Shown: positions 25,705 to 34,075 of the stretch, one piece after another
Numbering within the stretch: the first letter of the stretch is position 1
Layout: every line of letters starts with the position of its first letter
DNA from: Candidatus Poribacteria bacterium
GTDB lineage: Bacteria; Poribacteria; WGA-4E; PCPOR2b
Assembly: GCA_003635265.1 (NCBI GenBank)
Contig: PYIZ01000032.1
Span: 1 to 64,000, forward strand
Reading direction: 5' to 3'
Length of the DNA: 64,000 bases
Program-made: the position numbers and the translations under genes
The notes under the pieces: model-generated
Told to the model about the DNA's origin: nothing
Database searches by the model: none
Seen by the model: only the letters and a program-made list of their open reading frames with translations

Positions 25705-27669
25705 TTACCTTGCTGTAAAGAGATTTTCTATTTCCCGTAATAGTTTTCGCGCACCAGCCTCAGCGTTGGTAGTTCGTTTCAGCCTTTTTGAAATCCTTAA
25801 AATTCTATCACAATAGTCGTAGGTTAAACTGAGATCTCCTATAGCACGGGCATTTTCCGCGACATTGAAATAACAGATTGTCGTGCGCGATAGACTTTGA
25901 TTCGCTGCTTCCCACAGGTTGGCATGCGCGTAATTGTCCGCGGAAAGAGCATATAATCTGCCGGCGTCAGCCCAAGTCAGTTCCCTTTCTAAGGCGTCCG
26001 CCCGCATGGCATAGTAGGTTCCCGCTTCCTGCGCACACTGTCGTGCGCGATTGTAACGGCGGCTAGCTGTGTAGGCGAGCCGTGCTCGTGCATAACAATC
26101 TGCGCCCGATTCCCAATTCTCCGACTCAATAAAGTTGTCCGCAGATGTTTTATAAAATTCCCCCAGTTTTTTGTACTCCGCACGGCTCCGTCGGCTCTTC
26201 CCCGCTTGGGCATGTTCTTCAGCTGATTGACGTATCTCGGCAGCAAGCCTCTCATGGGGTGCCTGAAGTGCTTCATGGAGTTTTCGCAGCACATATTCTG
26301 GGGCAGTTTCCTGTGGATTGAGCGGTTGAAATGTCAAATCGGAACCGGTGCCACCATCTGTAGGAAGGGGACCTGAACCTACAGCAGAAGGCACATCGGC
26401 GATGTCACGAGAAGAGAAACGATTGTTAAGCAAGGTTCTGAGTTCCGCAACCTCGTCAGTCGACAACTGGTCAATTAATCCAATCATTTCTCTTGCTGTC
26501 GAAGGAGGTTGGGGAGGAGTCATCAAATCCGACAGATGCCGAAATATCCAATCCGCTTTTTTGGTGGCTTTGACACTGCTTAAGTAGAGGCGGTGTGCTT
26601 GTTGCACTTCTTGCAATGCGTGCTGTGACTGTGTGCCGCCGATGAGTTGAATGGCTTTATCGTAGTGTAGATTGACTTGGGCTTCAAGTTGAAGTTCGTT
26701 CTGTTTTTCTGTTTTTGCTTTCTGTTCCTCAGATATATCCAATTCAATTTTCTCTGCCACCTCGGCAGAAACTCGCAAATCCTTTCTGTGTTCGGATAGC
26801 ATAGCGCCTTGTATCGCTGGATTTGATTGCTCCGTCATTGTATGCCGCACGGCGTCTGCATACCATTTTTTGCGGATATGATCCAAGTCGTTATACAACT
26901 CTGAGGCGGTTTGATACCGAGTCTGCACGTCTCGATGCAATGCTCTCTGTAAGATCGCACGCATATCTTCAGGCAATTTGTAGTCGAATTCGATTTCTTC
27001 GCTCTGCTTTCTCACCTGAATTTCATCCTGGGTTTTTCCTCGAAATGGGAACTTTCCCATAAACATTTCGTAAAGGATTAGCCCAGTTGAGTAGAGATCT
27101 GCCCGGTAATCGTAACTCCCTTCGTACTGTTCGGGTGCCATGTATCTGCGTGTGCCCGTGATCGTGCCCGCGTAGTCAGTGCTTGCTTCAAGGATACGCG
27201 CAACGCCGAAGTCAGAAATTTTCGCTACTTGATCCGCAGTCAACAAAATATTTTGAGGCTTGATGTCCCGATGGATAATGTTCTGTTCATGGGCAGCGAC
27301 AAGTCCTCGGGAGATATCAAGTGCAATATTGATCGATAGATTACGGCGAAGAGGAGTCGCGGTGATTAACTGACGTAAACTGGGTCCGTCAACGTACTCC
27401 ATGACGATATAGGCGACGTATTCATCATCGCCGGGTTCGACGGTATGGATGGAGACGATGTTGGAATGTCCCCAATTCCGTCCCATCGCGCTCAATTCGG
27501 TAAGAAGGTAACGCATCCGTCCCGAGGGGTAGATTGATTTGGGCAATACTTTGATCGCAACGGTACGATTAGTAAACTCCTCTTTCGCTCGAAAAACGGA
27601 GGCAAAACTACCGTTGTTAATCAGTTTTTCAATACGATATTTTCCTAAGACCAGTCCGTTTATCTGCAT
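25705..27669 (-). CDS. Ser/Thr protein kinase with helical repeat C-terminus
   Basis: A Hanks-type kinase (654 residues): a degenerate Gly loop NNGSFASVF, VAIK with Lys40, HRDIKPQN at 133-140, DFG at 153-155, and the APEQYEG activation end. All catalytic positions are kept. After the kinase domain (to ~280) come a charged coiled-coil stretch and, from ~500, TPR-like helical repeats rich in Ala and Tyr (AGTYYAMRADALERELTWAD). No transmembrane helix is visible, unlike PknB-type receptors, so it is probably cytosolic. The start MQINGL has AAGGA eight bases upstream and a good promoter lies at 27710-27738. It stands alone between sugar-catabolism genes; targets are unknown. Confidence 0.88.
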   Translation of the reverse strand: MQINGLVLGKYRIEKLINNGSFASVFRAKEEFTNRTVAIKVLPKSIYPSGRMRYLLTELSAMGRNWGHSNIVSIHTVEPGDDEYVAYIVMEYVDGPSLRQLITATPLRRNLSINIALDISRGLVAAHEQNIIHRDIKPQNILLTADQVAKISDFGVARILEASTDYAGTITGTRRYMAPEQYEGSYDYRADLYSTGLILYEMFMGKFPFRGKTQDEIQVRKQSEEIEFDYKLPEDMRAILQRALHRDVQTRYQTASELYNDLDHIRKKWYADAVRHTMTEQSNPAIQGAMLSEHRKDLRVSAEVAEKIELDISEEQKAKTEKQNELQLEAQVNLHYDKAIQLIGGTQSQHALQEVQQAHRLYLSSVKATKKADWIFRHLSDLMTPPQPPSTAREMIGLIDQLSTDEVAELRTLLNNRFSSRDIADVPSAVGSGPLPTDGGTGSDLTFQPLNPQETAPEYVLRKLHEALQAPHERLAAEIRQSAEEHAQAGKSRRSRAEYKKLGEFYKTSADNFIESENWESGADCYARARLAYTASRRYNRARQCAQEAGTYYAMRADALERELTWADAGRLYALSADNYAHANLWEAANQSLSRTTICYFNVAENARAIGDLSLTYDYCDRILRISKRLKRTTNAEAGARKLLREIENLFTAR

Positions 27670-27709
27670 ATACACCATCCTTATTACTGGCTGGATATGG
27701 TCGTTTGAC

Positions 27710-27738
27710 AGACTAACACAAACCGAATGGGCTGTCAA
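27710..27738 (-). promoter_or_regulatory. Sigma-70-type promoter of the Ser/Thr kinase gene
   Basis: On the minus strand a perfect -35 TTGACA (27733-27738), a 17-base spacer and TAGTCT (27710-27715) preceded by TGTGT. It lies about 40 bases before the chosen kinase start. Confidence 0.5.
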
Positions 27739-27787
27739 TATACAAATATACGCGCATCTGTGAGACAGGTGCTTGCCTACGGGATTA

Positions 27788-28435
27788 TTAATCTGCTTTG
27801 GCGATTTGCACGGCTTCTACCAACTTTTTCGCGTTCTCTGTCAGGAGATCTAACCGCCCATCGGCAATCACCTGATTGTTGACGAGTGCACTGCCAACGC
27901 CAAGCGCGGCTGAACCTGCCTTGATGAATTCTCCTGCATTCTCAATACTCACGCCACCGGTGGGAATCATTGGGATATGCGGCAACGGTGCTTTCACATC
28001 TTTGATGTAGCTTGGTCCCCCACTGCTTGACGGGAAAACTTTGACATAGTCTGCCCCGGTTTCCCATGCAGCCAAAATCTCCGTCGGCGTAAATGCCCCG
28101 GGCATTACAATTTTACTATATCGGTTGCAGATTTCGATAACATCTGGTTTTGTTACTGGGCTGACGACAAACTCCGCACCTGCTAGCATTGCTGCCCGCG
28201 CGGTTTCGGCATCGAGGACCGACCCAACGCCTACGAGTACTTCATCACCGTATCGTGCGGCGACATCGCTGATAACGCTTAACGCATTCGGAGTTGTCAT
28301 CGTCACTTCAATCAGGTCGACCCCACCCGCTTTGATTGCTGCTGCAACTTCAATTAATTCAGCCGAACTGTTCGCACGAATGATGGCAACAACTCCACAG
28401 GATTCGACCCGTTGCATCTGTTCCAGTTTAGTCAT
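27788..28435 (-). CDS. eda: KDPG/KHG aldolase
   Basis: A class I 2-dehydro-3-deoxy-phosphogluconate / 4-hydroxy-2-oxoglutarate aldolase of 215 residues, splitting KDPG to pyruvate and glyceraldehyde-3-phosphate in Entner-Doudoroff-type pathways. Visible are VVAIIRANSSAEL, EVTMTTPNAL, VGVGSVLDAETA, PGAFTPTEILAAWETGADYVKVFPSS with the Schiff-base Lys, and IPTGGVSIENAGEFI. The length is typical. It shares its strand with the kinase and SDR genes but has 93 bases upstream, so its operon is uncertain. Confidence 0.9.
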   Translation of the reverse strand: MTKLEQMQRVESCGVVAIIRANSSAELIEVAAAIKAGGVDLIEVTMTTPNALSVISDVAARYGDEVLVGVGSVLDAETARAAMLAGAEFVVSPVTKPDVIEICNRYSKIVMPGAFTPTEILAAWETGADYVKVFPSSSGGPSYIKDVKAPLPHIPMIPTGGVSIENAGEFIKAGSAALGVGSALVNNQVIADGRLDLLTENAKKLVEAVQIAKAD

Positions 28436-28528
28436 TATTTACCTCGATCACAATAGATCATTAAAAATTATCTAGTAAGCTCAAAACCTTACTTTTCTAT
28501 CGTTTGTATGTGTATCCAGTATTTTCCT

Positions 28529-29242
28529 TCACAGGATCCCAAGCGGTGGTGTTACGACAATTTCGTCAGTAACCATGCCAGCCGGCTGCGTCGCAACAAA
28601 GAGAATGGTCTCTGCTACATGTTCTGGCTTCAACATCAAATTCAGGTCAGGATGCCCCTCAATCTCCTTCCAGAATGGCGTGTCGACCGAGCCGGGGGAG
28701 ACCGCTGTGACACGGATATTCTCGCTCCGGACCTCCTCCGCCAAAACCTTTGTAAACGCTAGTGCGCCTGCCTTTGCTGCACAATAGGCACTTGAGGCTG
28801 TGAATGCGACTTTCGCAGCAATTGACAGCACATTGATAATTTGACCGGATTGACGTTCGAGCATAGAGGGTAGCACATATTTCGAGCAAAGGTAGGTGCT
28901 TTTGAGGTTAGAGGCGACTACCTGCGTCCATGTCTCCGGATCTGAATCGGCAACGGTCTCGAAGACACCGATCCCTGCATTGTTCACAAGGATGTCGATT
29001 TGACCGTAAGCCTCTAGCGTTCGATTGACCAGAGTCTCCACCGCCTCCGCCTGTGTTACATCCGTTGGTACAACGAGGGATTCGCCACCATCTGCGCTTA
29101 CGAGACTGGCAGCTGCTTCGAGGTCATGTTGTGTCCGCGATGCGAGGACAACTTTCGCACCCGCTTGTGCAAACGCCAAAGCCGTTGCGCGACCGATGCC
29201 CCGCGATGCTCCTGTTATAATTGCAACTTTGTCCTTCAGCAT
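28529..29242 (-). CDS. Short-chain dehydrogenase/reductase
   Basis: A classical SDR of 237 residues with a Rossmann GASRGIGRA motif at 10-18, NNAG, a catalytic Ser in NVLSIAAK, YCAAKAG as Tyr-X3-Lys, and PGSVDTPF. SRTQHDLEAA after the second strand suggests NADPH preference. The start at 29242 has GGGAG six bases upstream; the frame extends to a TTG at 29257. It lies 44 bases after folE, which follows a PTPS gene, so it may reduce a pterin (sepiapterin-reductase-like). A sugar or ketoacyl reductase is equally possible. Confidence 0.85.
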   Translation of the reverse strand: MLKDKVAIITGASRGIGRATALAFAQAGAKVVLASRTQHDLEAAASLVSADGGESLVVPTDVTQAEAVETLVNRTLEAYGQIDILVNNAGIGVFETVADSDPETWTQVVASNLKSTYLCSKYVLPSMLERQSGQIINVLSIAAKVAFTASSAYCAAKAGALAFTKVLAEEVRSENIRVTAVSPGSVDTPFWKEIEGHPDLNLMLKPEHVAETILFVATQPAGMVTDEIVVTPPLGIL

Positions 29243-29286
29243 CTCGATCTCCCTCAAAGTGGTGCGTTTCTAGGACTAGGTATCGT

Positions 29287-29880
29287 CTAAATACATCTCA
29301 TGAACTCTGTCCGAGTCGAAATTTTATCTCGAAACTCACCAAGCATAACGTTGGTCATCGTTTGCGAGTGCTGCTTCTGTACGCCGCGCACCATCATGCA
29401 CAGATGCTGTGCTTCGATGACAACAGCTACCCCAGCGGGATGCAAAACGTCCTGTAACGCTTCCGCAATCTGCTTCGTCAGTCTCTCTTGCACCTGCAAG
29501 CGACGGGCAAACATATCCACAATCCGCGGAATTTTACTGAGCCCAATGATTTTCTTGCGAGGAATATAGCCAACGTGACACTTTCCAAAAAATGGTAAGA
29601 GATGGTGCTCACAAAGGCTATAACACTCAATATCTTTGACAATGACCATTTCGTCGTATTCTTCGTTGAAAATTGCATCGTTCACAACATCTTCGACGTT
29701 CTGGTCGTATCCCTGCATCAAAAATTGGAGGGCTTTCGCTGCGCGTTGCGGTGTTTTCAGGACCCCTTCCCTCGTCGGGTCTTCGCCGATATTCTCCAAT
29801 ATCTGTGTATAGATATATTCAAGTTTTGGATCGGCGGCAGTGGTTCCGTTATCAATTGAATCTGCGTGGTAAATTTTCAT
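29287..29880 (-). CDS. folE: GTP cyclohydrolase I
   Basis: Converts GTP to 7,8-dihydroneopterin triphosphate, the entry step for folate, queuosine or biopterin. The 197 residues hold the zinc ligands in [20 protein letters not shown] and the second Cys in [14 protein letters not shown], plus [20 protein letters not shown]. The zinc site is complete, so this is a type IA enzyme. Its start is four bases from the end of the PTPS gene, so the two are almost certainly co-translated. Confidence 0.95.
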   Translation of the reverse strand: MKIYHADSIDNGTTAADPKLEYIYTQILENIGEDPTREGVLKTPQRAAKALQFLMQGYDQNVEDVVNDAIFNEEYDEMVIVKDIECYSLCEHHLLPFFGKCHVGYIPRKKIIGLSKIPRIVDMFARRLQVQERLTKQIAEALQDVLHPAGVAVVIEAQHLCMMVRGVQKQHSQTMTNVMLGEFRDKISTRTEFMRCI

Positions 29881-29883
29881 TAA

Positions 29884-30717
29884 CTAAATTCCGTCTCCGT
29901 AGTAATCAAAGTGGTTCTTAGGAGTTTCTCTCAATCGAAGCCGATGTAACTGAATCGGCTTCAAATTTGGTTCTATAATTTCCCAAAGCACCTTCACAAA
30001 GTTTTCTGAAGTTGGATTGAGGTTCTCAAACTCAGGGGTGTCCAAGTTAAGATGCTTATGATCAAATCGTCCGTAGACCTGCTTCTGGATTGTTTCATCA
30101 AGGCGGTCTAAATCCGCAACCATGCCGGTTCTTGAATCCACCTCACCTTTTATTGTCACTTCTAGGGCATAGTTGTGCCCATGACCGTAGAAATTGTTAC
30201 ACTTTCCAAAGATCTCTTGATTTTCCGCATTGCTGAGTTGTGGACTGTGCAATCGGTGTGATGCACTGAATTCGTAAACTTTCGTGAGATAGACCATCTG
30301 TCCCTCTCCATAATAGTCGGCAGACAGGGTTGAATCCTCATATAACCTGATGCGATGTAAGGTGGTCCCTTTTAGATGTGGTTCAATCGCACCCCAAATC
30401 TGAATCGCTAAGTTCTCGCTTGTCGGCTGCAGGTGTGGGTTATTCGCGAAGGTAGGGTGTTGGACGTTGATATGCTTATGATCATAGTAGGCAACGACCT
30501 CGTCCTTGAGCACTTCGTCCAGATCCGTGATATTGATGACCATCCCGTGTTCAGGATTAAGCCTACCTTTGACTGTCGCCTCTAGGACGTAGTTATGTCC
30601 ATGACTATTTGGATTCGCAGTTGCTCCAAACAGGGCATAATTCTCCGTATCGCTGAATTCAGGAATACGATAGTAGTGTGAGGCTTCAAAAGCGATTTGG
30701 CGCGTAAGGTAGTGCAC
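29884..30717 (-). CDS. Tandem-domain 6-pyruvoyl/6-carboxy-tetrahydropterin synthase
   Basis: Two PTPS/QueD domains in one 277-residue chain; these enzymes act on dihydroneopterin triphosphate. Domain 1 (1-139) has zinc His14, His39 and His41, but Thr33 where the catalytic Cys belongs (FGATANPNSHGHNY). Domain 2 (141-277) has His154, Cys173, His179 and His181 (FGKCNNFYGHGHNY). Both keep the DHKHINV/DHKHLNL segment and PTSEN. Normal family members are 120-150 residues and assemble as hexamers with the active site between subunits, so the fusion may have specialised halves. It is cotranscribed with folE. Queuosine (QueD) or biopterin synthesis is possible; queC and queE are not in the window. Confidence 0.88.
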   Translation of the reverse strand: MHYLTRQIAFEASHYYRIPEFSDTENYALFGATANPNSHGHNYVLEATVKGRLNPEHGMVINITDLDEVLKDEVVAYYDHKHINVQHPTFANNPHLQPTSENLAIQIWGAIEPHLKGTTLHRIRLYEDSTLSADYYGEGQMVYLTKVYEFSASHRLHSPQLSNAENQEIFGKCNNFYGHGHNYALEVTIKGEVDSRTGMVADLDRLDETIQKQVYGRFDHKHLNLDTPEFENLNPTSENFVKVLWEIIEPNLKPIQLHRLRLRETPKNHFDYYGDGI

Positions 30718-30770
30718 GATGAGATTCCTTATCCGTGAAGCAAGATTCGTTATTCAGCCATCACATTGTA

Positions 30771-30789
30771 GTAAGCACGCTCCGCGTGC
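30771..30789. repeat. GTAG-tagged hairpin upstream of the PTPS gene
   Basis: GTAGTAA is followed directly (overlapping by the last bases) by GCACGC-TCC-GCGTGC, a six-base-pair stem. It belongs to the family of intergenic palindromes with a GTAG/CTAC end described in the findings. Confidence 0.5.
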
Positions 30790-30821
30790 CGTAACCCTGT
30801 ACTGGTGCTTCTTCACCCCTG

Positions 30822-31100
30822 TCACAGCCTAGCAACCGTATTATCTACCGTTTCAAGCTGCACACGCATTACCCACTCCCCACCTCCGCGAAAATGCACA
30901 TGCCGCTTCTTCAGCCATTCTACGAGCGTATCTCGATTCGGTGCTTCCCATTCGCAGACCATTCGACCGAGGACAGTATCACACTGCACTTTCAAGTTCT
31001 TGACTCCGTCACTTTCGTCATCAAGAAATCGCTTGGCGAGCCTTTCTACATCTTGTCGTGTCATGCAGGCAATGATATGAGCAGAAACAAATTTGGGCAT
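30822..31100 (-). CDS. Small conserved protein, ferredoxin-like fold suspected
   Basis: A 92-residue protein starting MPKFVSAHIIACMTRQDVER. It alternates predicted strands and helices (KNLKVQCDTVLGRMVCEWEA, then NRDTLVEWLKKRHVHF, then EWVMRVQLETV). This resembles DUF4242/nickel-binding SCO4226-like small proteins with an alpha-beta sandwich, but I cannot confirm the family. The start at 31100 is chosen because GGAG lies six bases upstream; the open frame extends 20 hydrophobic codons further. It stands 100 bases upstream of the PTPS gene on the same strand. Confidence 0.65.
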   Translation of the reverse strand: MPKFVSAHIIACMTRQDVERLAKRFLDDESDGVKNLKVQCDTVLGRMVCEWEAPNRDTLVEWLKKRHVHFRGGGEWVMRVQLETVDNTVARL

Positions 31101-31195
31101 ATATGACTCCAATATAATATGAAGAATAAAACGAATTATGAGTACAACGAAGTTTGCCAAAGCCCCACCGGCACCTCATCGAGAACTGCTGGAGG

Positions 31196-31393
31196 TTGAT
31201 TTTCCAAAATCAACAGGCTTTCGTAGTCATCCCGATACATCGGGATGATCATGAGGTATAAAGATGTCGAGATATGAATCTCGACCTACGGGAGTTAAGT
31301 GCAACGGAGTAAGAAGATTAGTCGAGCAATTCCTGACAATCCCAATCCTGTTTGTAGATTGGAGCAGTAGGGACACAAAGTTTGTATCCCTAC
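31196..31393. repeat. Cluster of four different palindromes
   Basis: The 313-base gap before the sulfurtransferase gene holds no gene but four stem-loops. TTGATTTT-CC-AAAATCAA is at 31196-31213. CATCCCGAT-AC-ATCGGGATG is at 31228-31247. The TCGAGAT element is at 31264-31292. A GTAGGGA...TCCCTAC palindrome with one mismatch is at 31367-31393. The last could also terminate transcription, as it lies 21 bases beyond the sulfurtransferase stop. Confidence 0.7.
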
Positions 31394-31413
31394 TAGCTCG
31401 GTATTACTTTCAA

Positions 31414-32262
31414 TTACCCTTTTGCAATAGGTGCGCCGACAAGGTTACCCCATTCAGTCCAGCTACCGTCGTAGTTGCGGACCTTTTCGTAACCCAAAAG
31501 GTACTTGAGCGCGAACCATGTGTGCGAGGAACGTTCTCCAATTCGGCAGTAAGCGACCGTCTCTTTGTCCGGATCCACGCCAGCACCCTCGTAGATCTCC
31601 TTCAACTCATCGTAGGATTTGAAGGTGCCGTCGTCCGCCACTGCGGTTGCCCACGGGATATTGGCTGCACCCGGAATGCGCCCCGGACGTTGTGCTGTTT
31701 CGGGCAACCCTGGGGGTGCGATAATCTCGCCGGTGAACTCCGCTGGTGAGCGCACATCTACAAGGTTGACCACTCCCTGCTCCAGCGTTGGGAGAACGTG
31801 ATCCTTTGTTGCCCGCACGTTGTCATCAGGGAATTTTGCTTTGTAATCGGTGGCAGCAGGCGAAGACGTATCCGTAACTAAATCGCGGCCCTCGTCAATC
31901 CATTTCTGGCGACCGCCGTCCATCACCTTCAGCTTGCTTTCGTCATGCCCATAGTAGCGGAATTGCCATAGCGCATAGGTAGCAAACCAATTGTTGTTGT
32001 CGCCATAGAAGATAACTGTGGTGTCGTTACTGATGCCGTTATCTTGGCACAACTCTTCAAACTGCTCTTTTGTTAAGATATCGCGCCGCACTTGGTCGCA
32101 TAGCTGCGTCTGCCAGTTAAGCCCGACAGCGCCGCTGATGTGTCCTTCGTCATAAGCCGCTGTATCCACATCGACCTCTACCAAACGGATGCCAGCGTCA
32201 CCGCCATGCTGGGCGACCCAATCGGTGGTTACTAATACTTCAGGGTGTGCATAATCTGCCAT
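31414..32262 (-). CDS. Thiosulfate/3-mercaptopyruvate sulfurtransferase (two rhodanese domains)
   Basis: Transfers sulfur from thiosulfate or 3-mercaptopyruvate to an acceptor such as cyanide or a thiol. The 282 residues form two rhodanese domains: an inactive N-terminal one (VTTDWVAQHGGDAGIRLVEV...) and a C-terminal one with the active-site loop AYCRIGERSS near residue 238. CRIGERSSH is the form seen in thiosulfate-preferring CysA/SseA-type enzymes. No signal peptide, so it is cytoplasmic. AGGAGG precedes the ATG by nine bases. It appears monocistronic. Confidence 0.92.
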   Translation of the reverse strand: MADYAHPEVLVTTDWVAQHGGDAGIRLVEVDVDTAAYDEGHISGAVGLNWQTQLCDQVRRDILTKEQFEELCQDNGISNDTTVIFYGDNNNWFATYALWQFRYYGHDESKLKVMDGGRQKWIDEGRDLVTDTSSPAATDYKAKFPDDNVRATKDHVLPTLEQGVVNLVDVRSPAEFTGEIIAPPGLPETAQRPGRIPGAANIPWATAVADDGTFKSYDELKEIYEGAGVDPDKETVAYCRIGERSSHTWFALKYLLGYEKVRNYDGSWTEWGNLVGAPIAKG

Positions 32263-32378
32263 AACAAAAAACCTCCTGCTTTAATTTAAAAATTGATATA
32301 TTCTGCTGTCTGGGTGGGAGATACGGTTGATGCCCTGCCTATTCTTTTTGTTACTGTCGTGTCCCCAATAGATCGGGG

Positions 32379-32486
32379 TTAAGAAGCTTTCCAGTGCTTA
32401 CGGAGTCGTGTTTGCTCGGTGTTGTAATCTTCCCACTTGGGGAGGACAGCACCGGCACCCACATTCCGTACTAGGAATCGTAGCAT
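32379..32486 (-). pseudogene. Possible leftover 3' end of a gene
   Basis: A 35-codon frame reads MLRFLVRNVGAGAVLPKWED and then YNTEQTRLRKHWKAS before a stop. The tail looks like a real protein C-terminus, not random sequence, but the frame upstream is not protein-like. It may be the remains of a deleted gene, or a chance open frame in the 760-base gap between the sulfurtransferase and the lipoprotein genes. The family is not recognised. Confidence 0.25.
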
Positions 32487-32670
32487 ATTTTTGTGTGAAT
32501 TACAAGTTTTTTGATAGACGGTACGGTGGGAAGGGTGGCAAGAAAGAGACAGAACGGAAGATACGAGGACTTGATGGCAGGCATTGATTGATGAATATCC
32601 GCAGATCCTAACTACGGCGTATTGACATTTATGTGGGGTATGTCCGCCAACCGCCGATGAGTACGCCATC

Positions 32671-32896
32671 GTAGGGGCGAGGTTTCCTCGCCAAATACCC
32701 GATGTGTGGCACTATAGTTCTAGGTTCATTGAGCCAAGACTATTGCGTGACGTTGTTGGTATCTTGGGGAACCCAATCCCTACGGATTCAGGCTTAGTTC
32801 AGAACAGATGGAACGGAGATCTCCGTTCCCTACGAATGACTCGGTTCTGTGTCGTGGTAGGGGTTTTGGTAGGGAACAACGATCGTTGTTCCCTAC
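32671..32896. repeat. Cluster of GTAG/CTAC-tagged palindromes
   Basis: Four elements lie within 230 non-coding bases. GTAGGGGCGAGG-TTT-CCTCGCC is at 32671-32692. TTGGG-GAA-CCCAA followed by TCCCTAC is at 32764-32783. GAACGGAGATCTCCGTTC followed by CCTAC is at 32811-32832. A perfect 28-base palindrome (half-site GTAGGGAACAACGA) is at 32869-32896 and recurs at 36842-36869. The rest of the 32263-33023 gap holds no recognisable gene. Confidence 0.75.
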
Positions 32897-33023
32897 GATA
32901 TGCGTCAACGGTTAGAGTCGCGATTCGGAACAAGGTGCAACCGATTGTGGGAGATGCTGATTGGAGCGACAGCTGCGCCGAATCCGAGACTTAATGACCA
33001 CAGATCCGCTTGCACGCTTCATA

Positions 33024-33893
33024 CTAAGGCTTTGGCTTTGTTCGAAACGTCATCCGGAGATCTGAGTTCCCGCAGCAGCGATCCTGAACAAAAATATCAA
33101 CTAGGTATACGGTATCAAATTGCAACAACGGGGCTCCTTCGGCGCGCATTATCTGTATCTGGTTTCCGATATTCTCGTGCTCAACTAGACCGCGAGGTAA
33201 CCAACGGAGGGACGCGCCCGCACGGTCCCGCAGGTCAATCCAATACCTTCTGATATTTCTATCAAATCCAAAGCGAATTCCGTTTGCGTTGAGCGGTTCA
33301 GGGTCGATGTCAGCGGCTCCGTCTTGCACGTCGCCCCATACTAGTGTCGGCGGCGTTATATCAAGCCGAAAGTGTTCACCTGATGGCACAACGGGTGGTC
33401 GTTCTTGAATCATGGGTTCTGGTTTCTCAACCGTAGATCTCTGCGGGCCCGTCCGAAACTGTATCACTATCTCTACGAAATCGCAGTCGAAATTTTGAGT
33501 GTATATCTTAATCTCGTAGTCGGTGTCGTATTCCAACAGATCGCGGGAATGCATGCGCTCTATAAGCACGACGTTTGTTTTCTTACACCAGTAAGCTTGG
33601 GGAGAGTTCCAAGTCAGGCGCTTATCGCGCTTTTTATCGTAGACAGAAACCCAATGGCTATCAAGAGGTTCCTTAAATACGAATCGAAATCCGCTGAGAT
33701 TCAATGGTTGCGGATCAACATTAACCTCTCCGTGTTTCACGGTGCCCTCTGCGATCATTTCCGGTTGAGGGAGGGGTTCATCTTCCACCACGATGGGCGG
33801 CGGTTCTTCGACCACTGGCTCCTCAACCACAGACGTTTCAGTGTCGCAGCCGAGAATCAATATAGCAAACATCAATAAAGATAATTTTTTCAT
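33024..33893 (-). CDS. Lipoprotein with two Ig-like (SbsA/Big-type) domains
   Basis: A predicted surface or periplasmic lipoprotein of 289 residues. MKKLSLLMFAILILGC has a lipobox (LILGC), followed by a Pro/Glu-rich linker (EEPVVEEPPPIVVEDEP). Two similar domains follow. Each starts with a GxVxDGxxxxDPxPLN-like strand (VKHGEVNVDPQPLNLSGFRF and VQDGAADIDPEPLNANGIRF) and ends in FRT, resembling SbsA/Big_5 Ig-like modules. CCGN and paired cysteines may form disulfides. The start at 33893 has GAGG six bases upstream. The function is unknown. Confidence 0.75.
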   Translation of the reverse strand: MKKLSLLMFAILILGCDTETSVVEEPVVEEPPPIVVEDEPLPQPEMIAEGTVKHGEVNVDPQPLNLSGFRFVFKEPLDSHWVSVYDKKRDKRLTWNSPQAYWCKKTNVVLIERMHSRDLLEYDTDYEIKIYTQNFDCDFVEIVIQFRTGPQRSTVEKPEPMIQERPPVVPSGEHFRLDITPPTLVWGDVQDGAADIDPEPLNANGIRFGFDRNIRRYWIDLRDRAGASLRWLPRGLVEHENIGNQIQIMRAEGAPLLQFDTVYLVDIFVQDRCCGNSDLRMTFRTKPKP

Positions 33894-34075
33894 GGAATAC
33901 CTCATGCGTGATGCGTGAAACGTGATAACTATTAGGCCAGTGGTTCGACCTAAATGGGTAGGTCTTAAATAGTTAATTGCATTCCACTTGGATTTACTTC
34001 AGAAAAAGTAGGAGTGCTCCCCAGAGTGGTGAGGTGGCGGGACTGAGGCGTTGTCGGGGCAGTCGATTGTGCAGC

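Noticed and set aside
32700..33020. Plus-strand frames of 96-117 codons between the palindrome cluster and the lipoprotein gene
   Set aside because: They are built from the palindromes and the antisense of the lipoprotein gene, with no recognisable domain.
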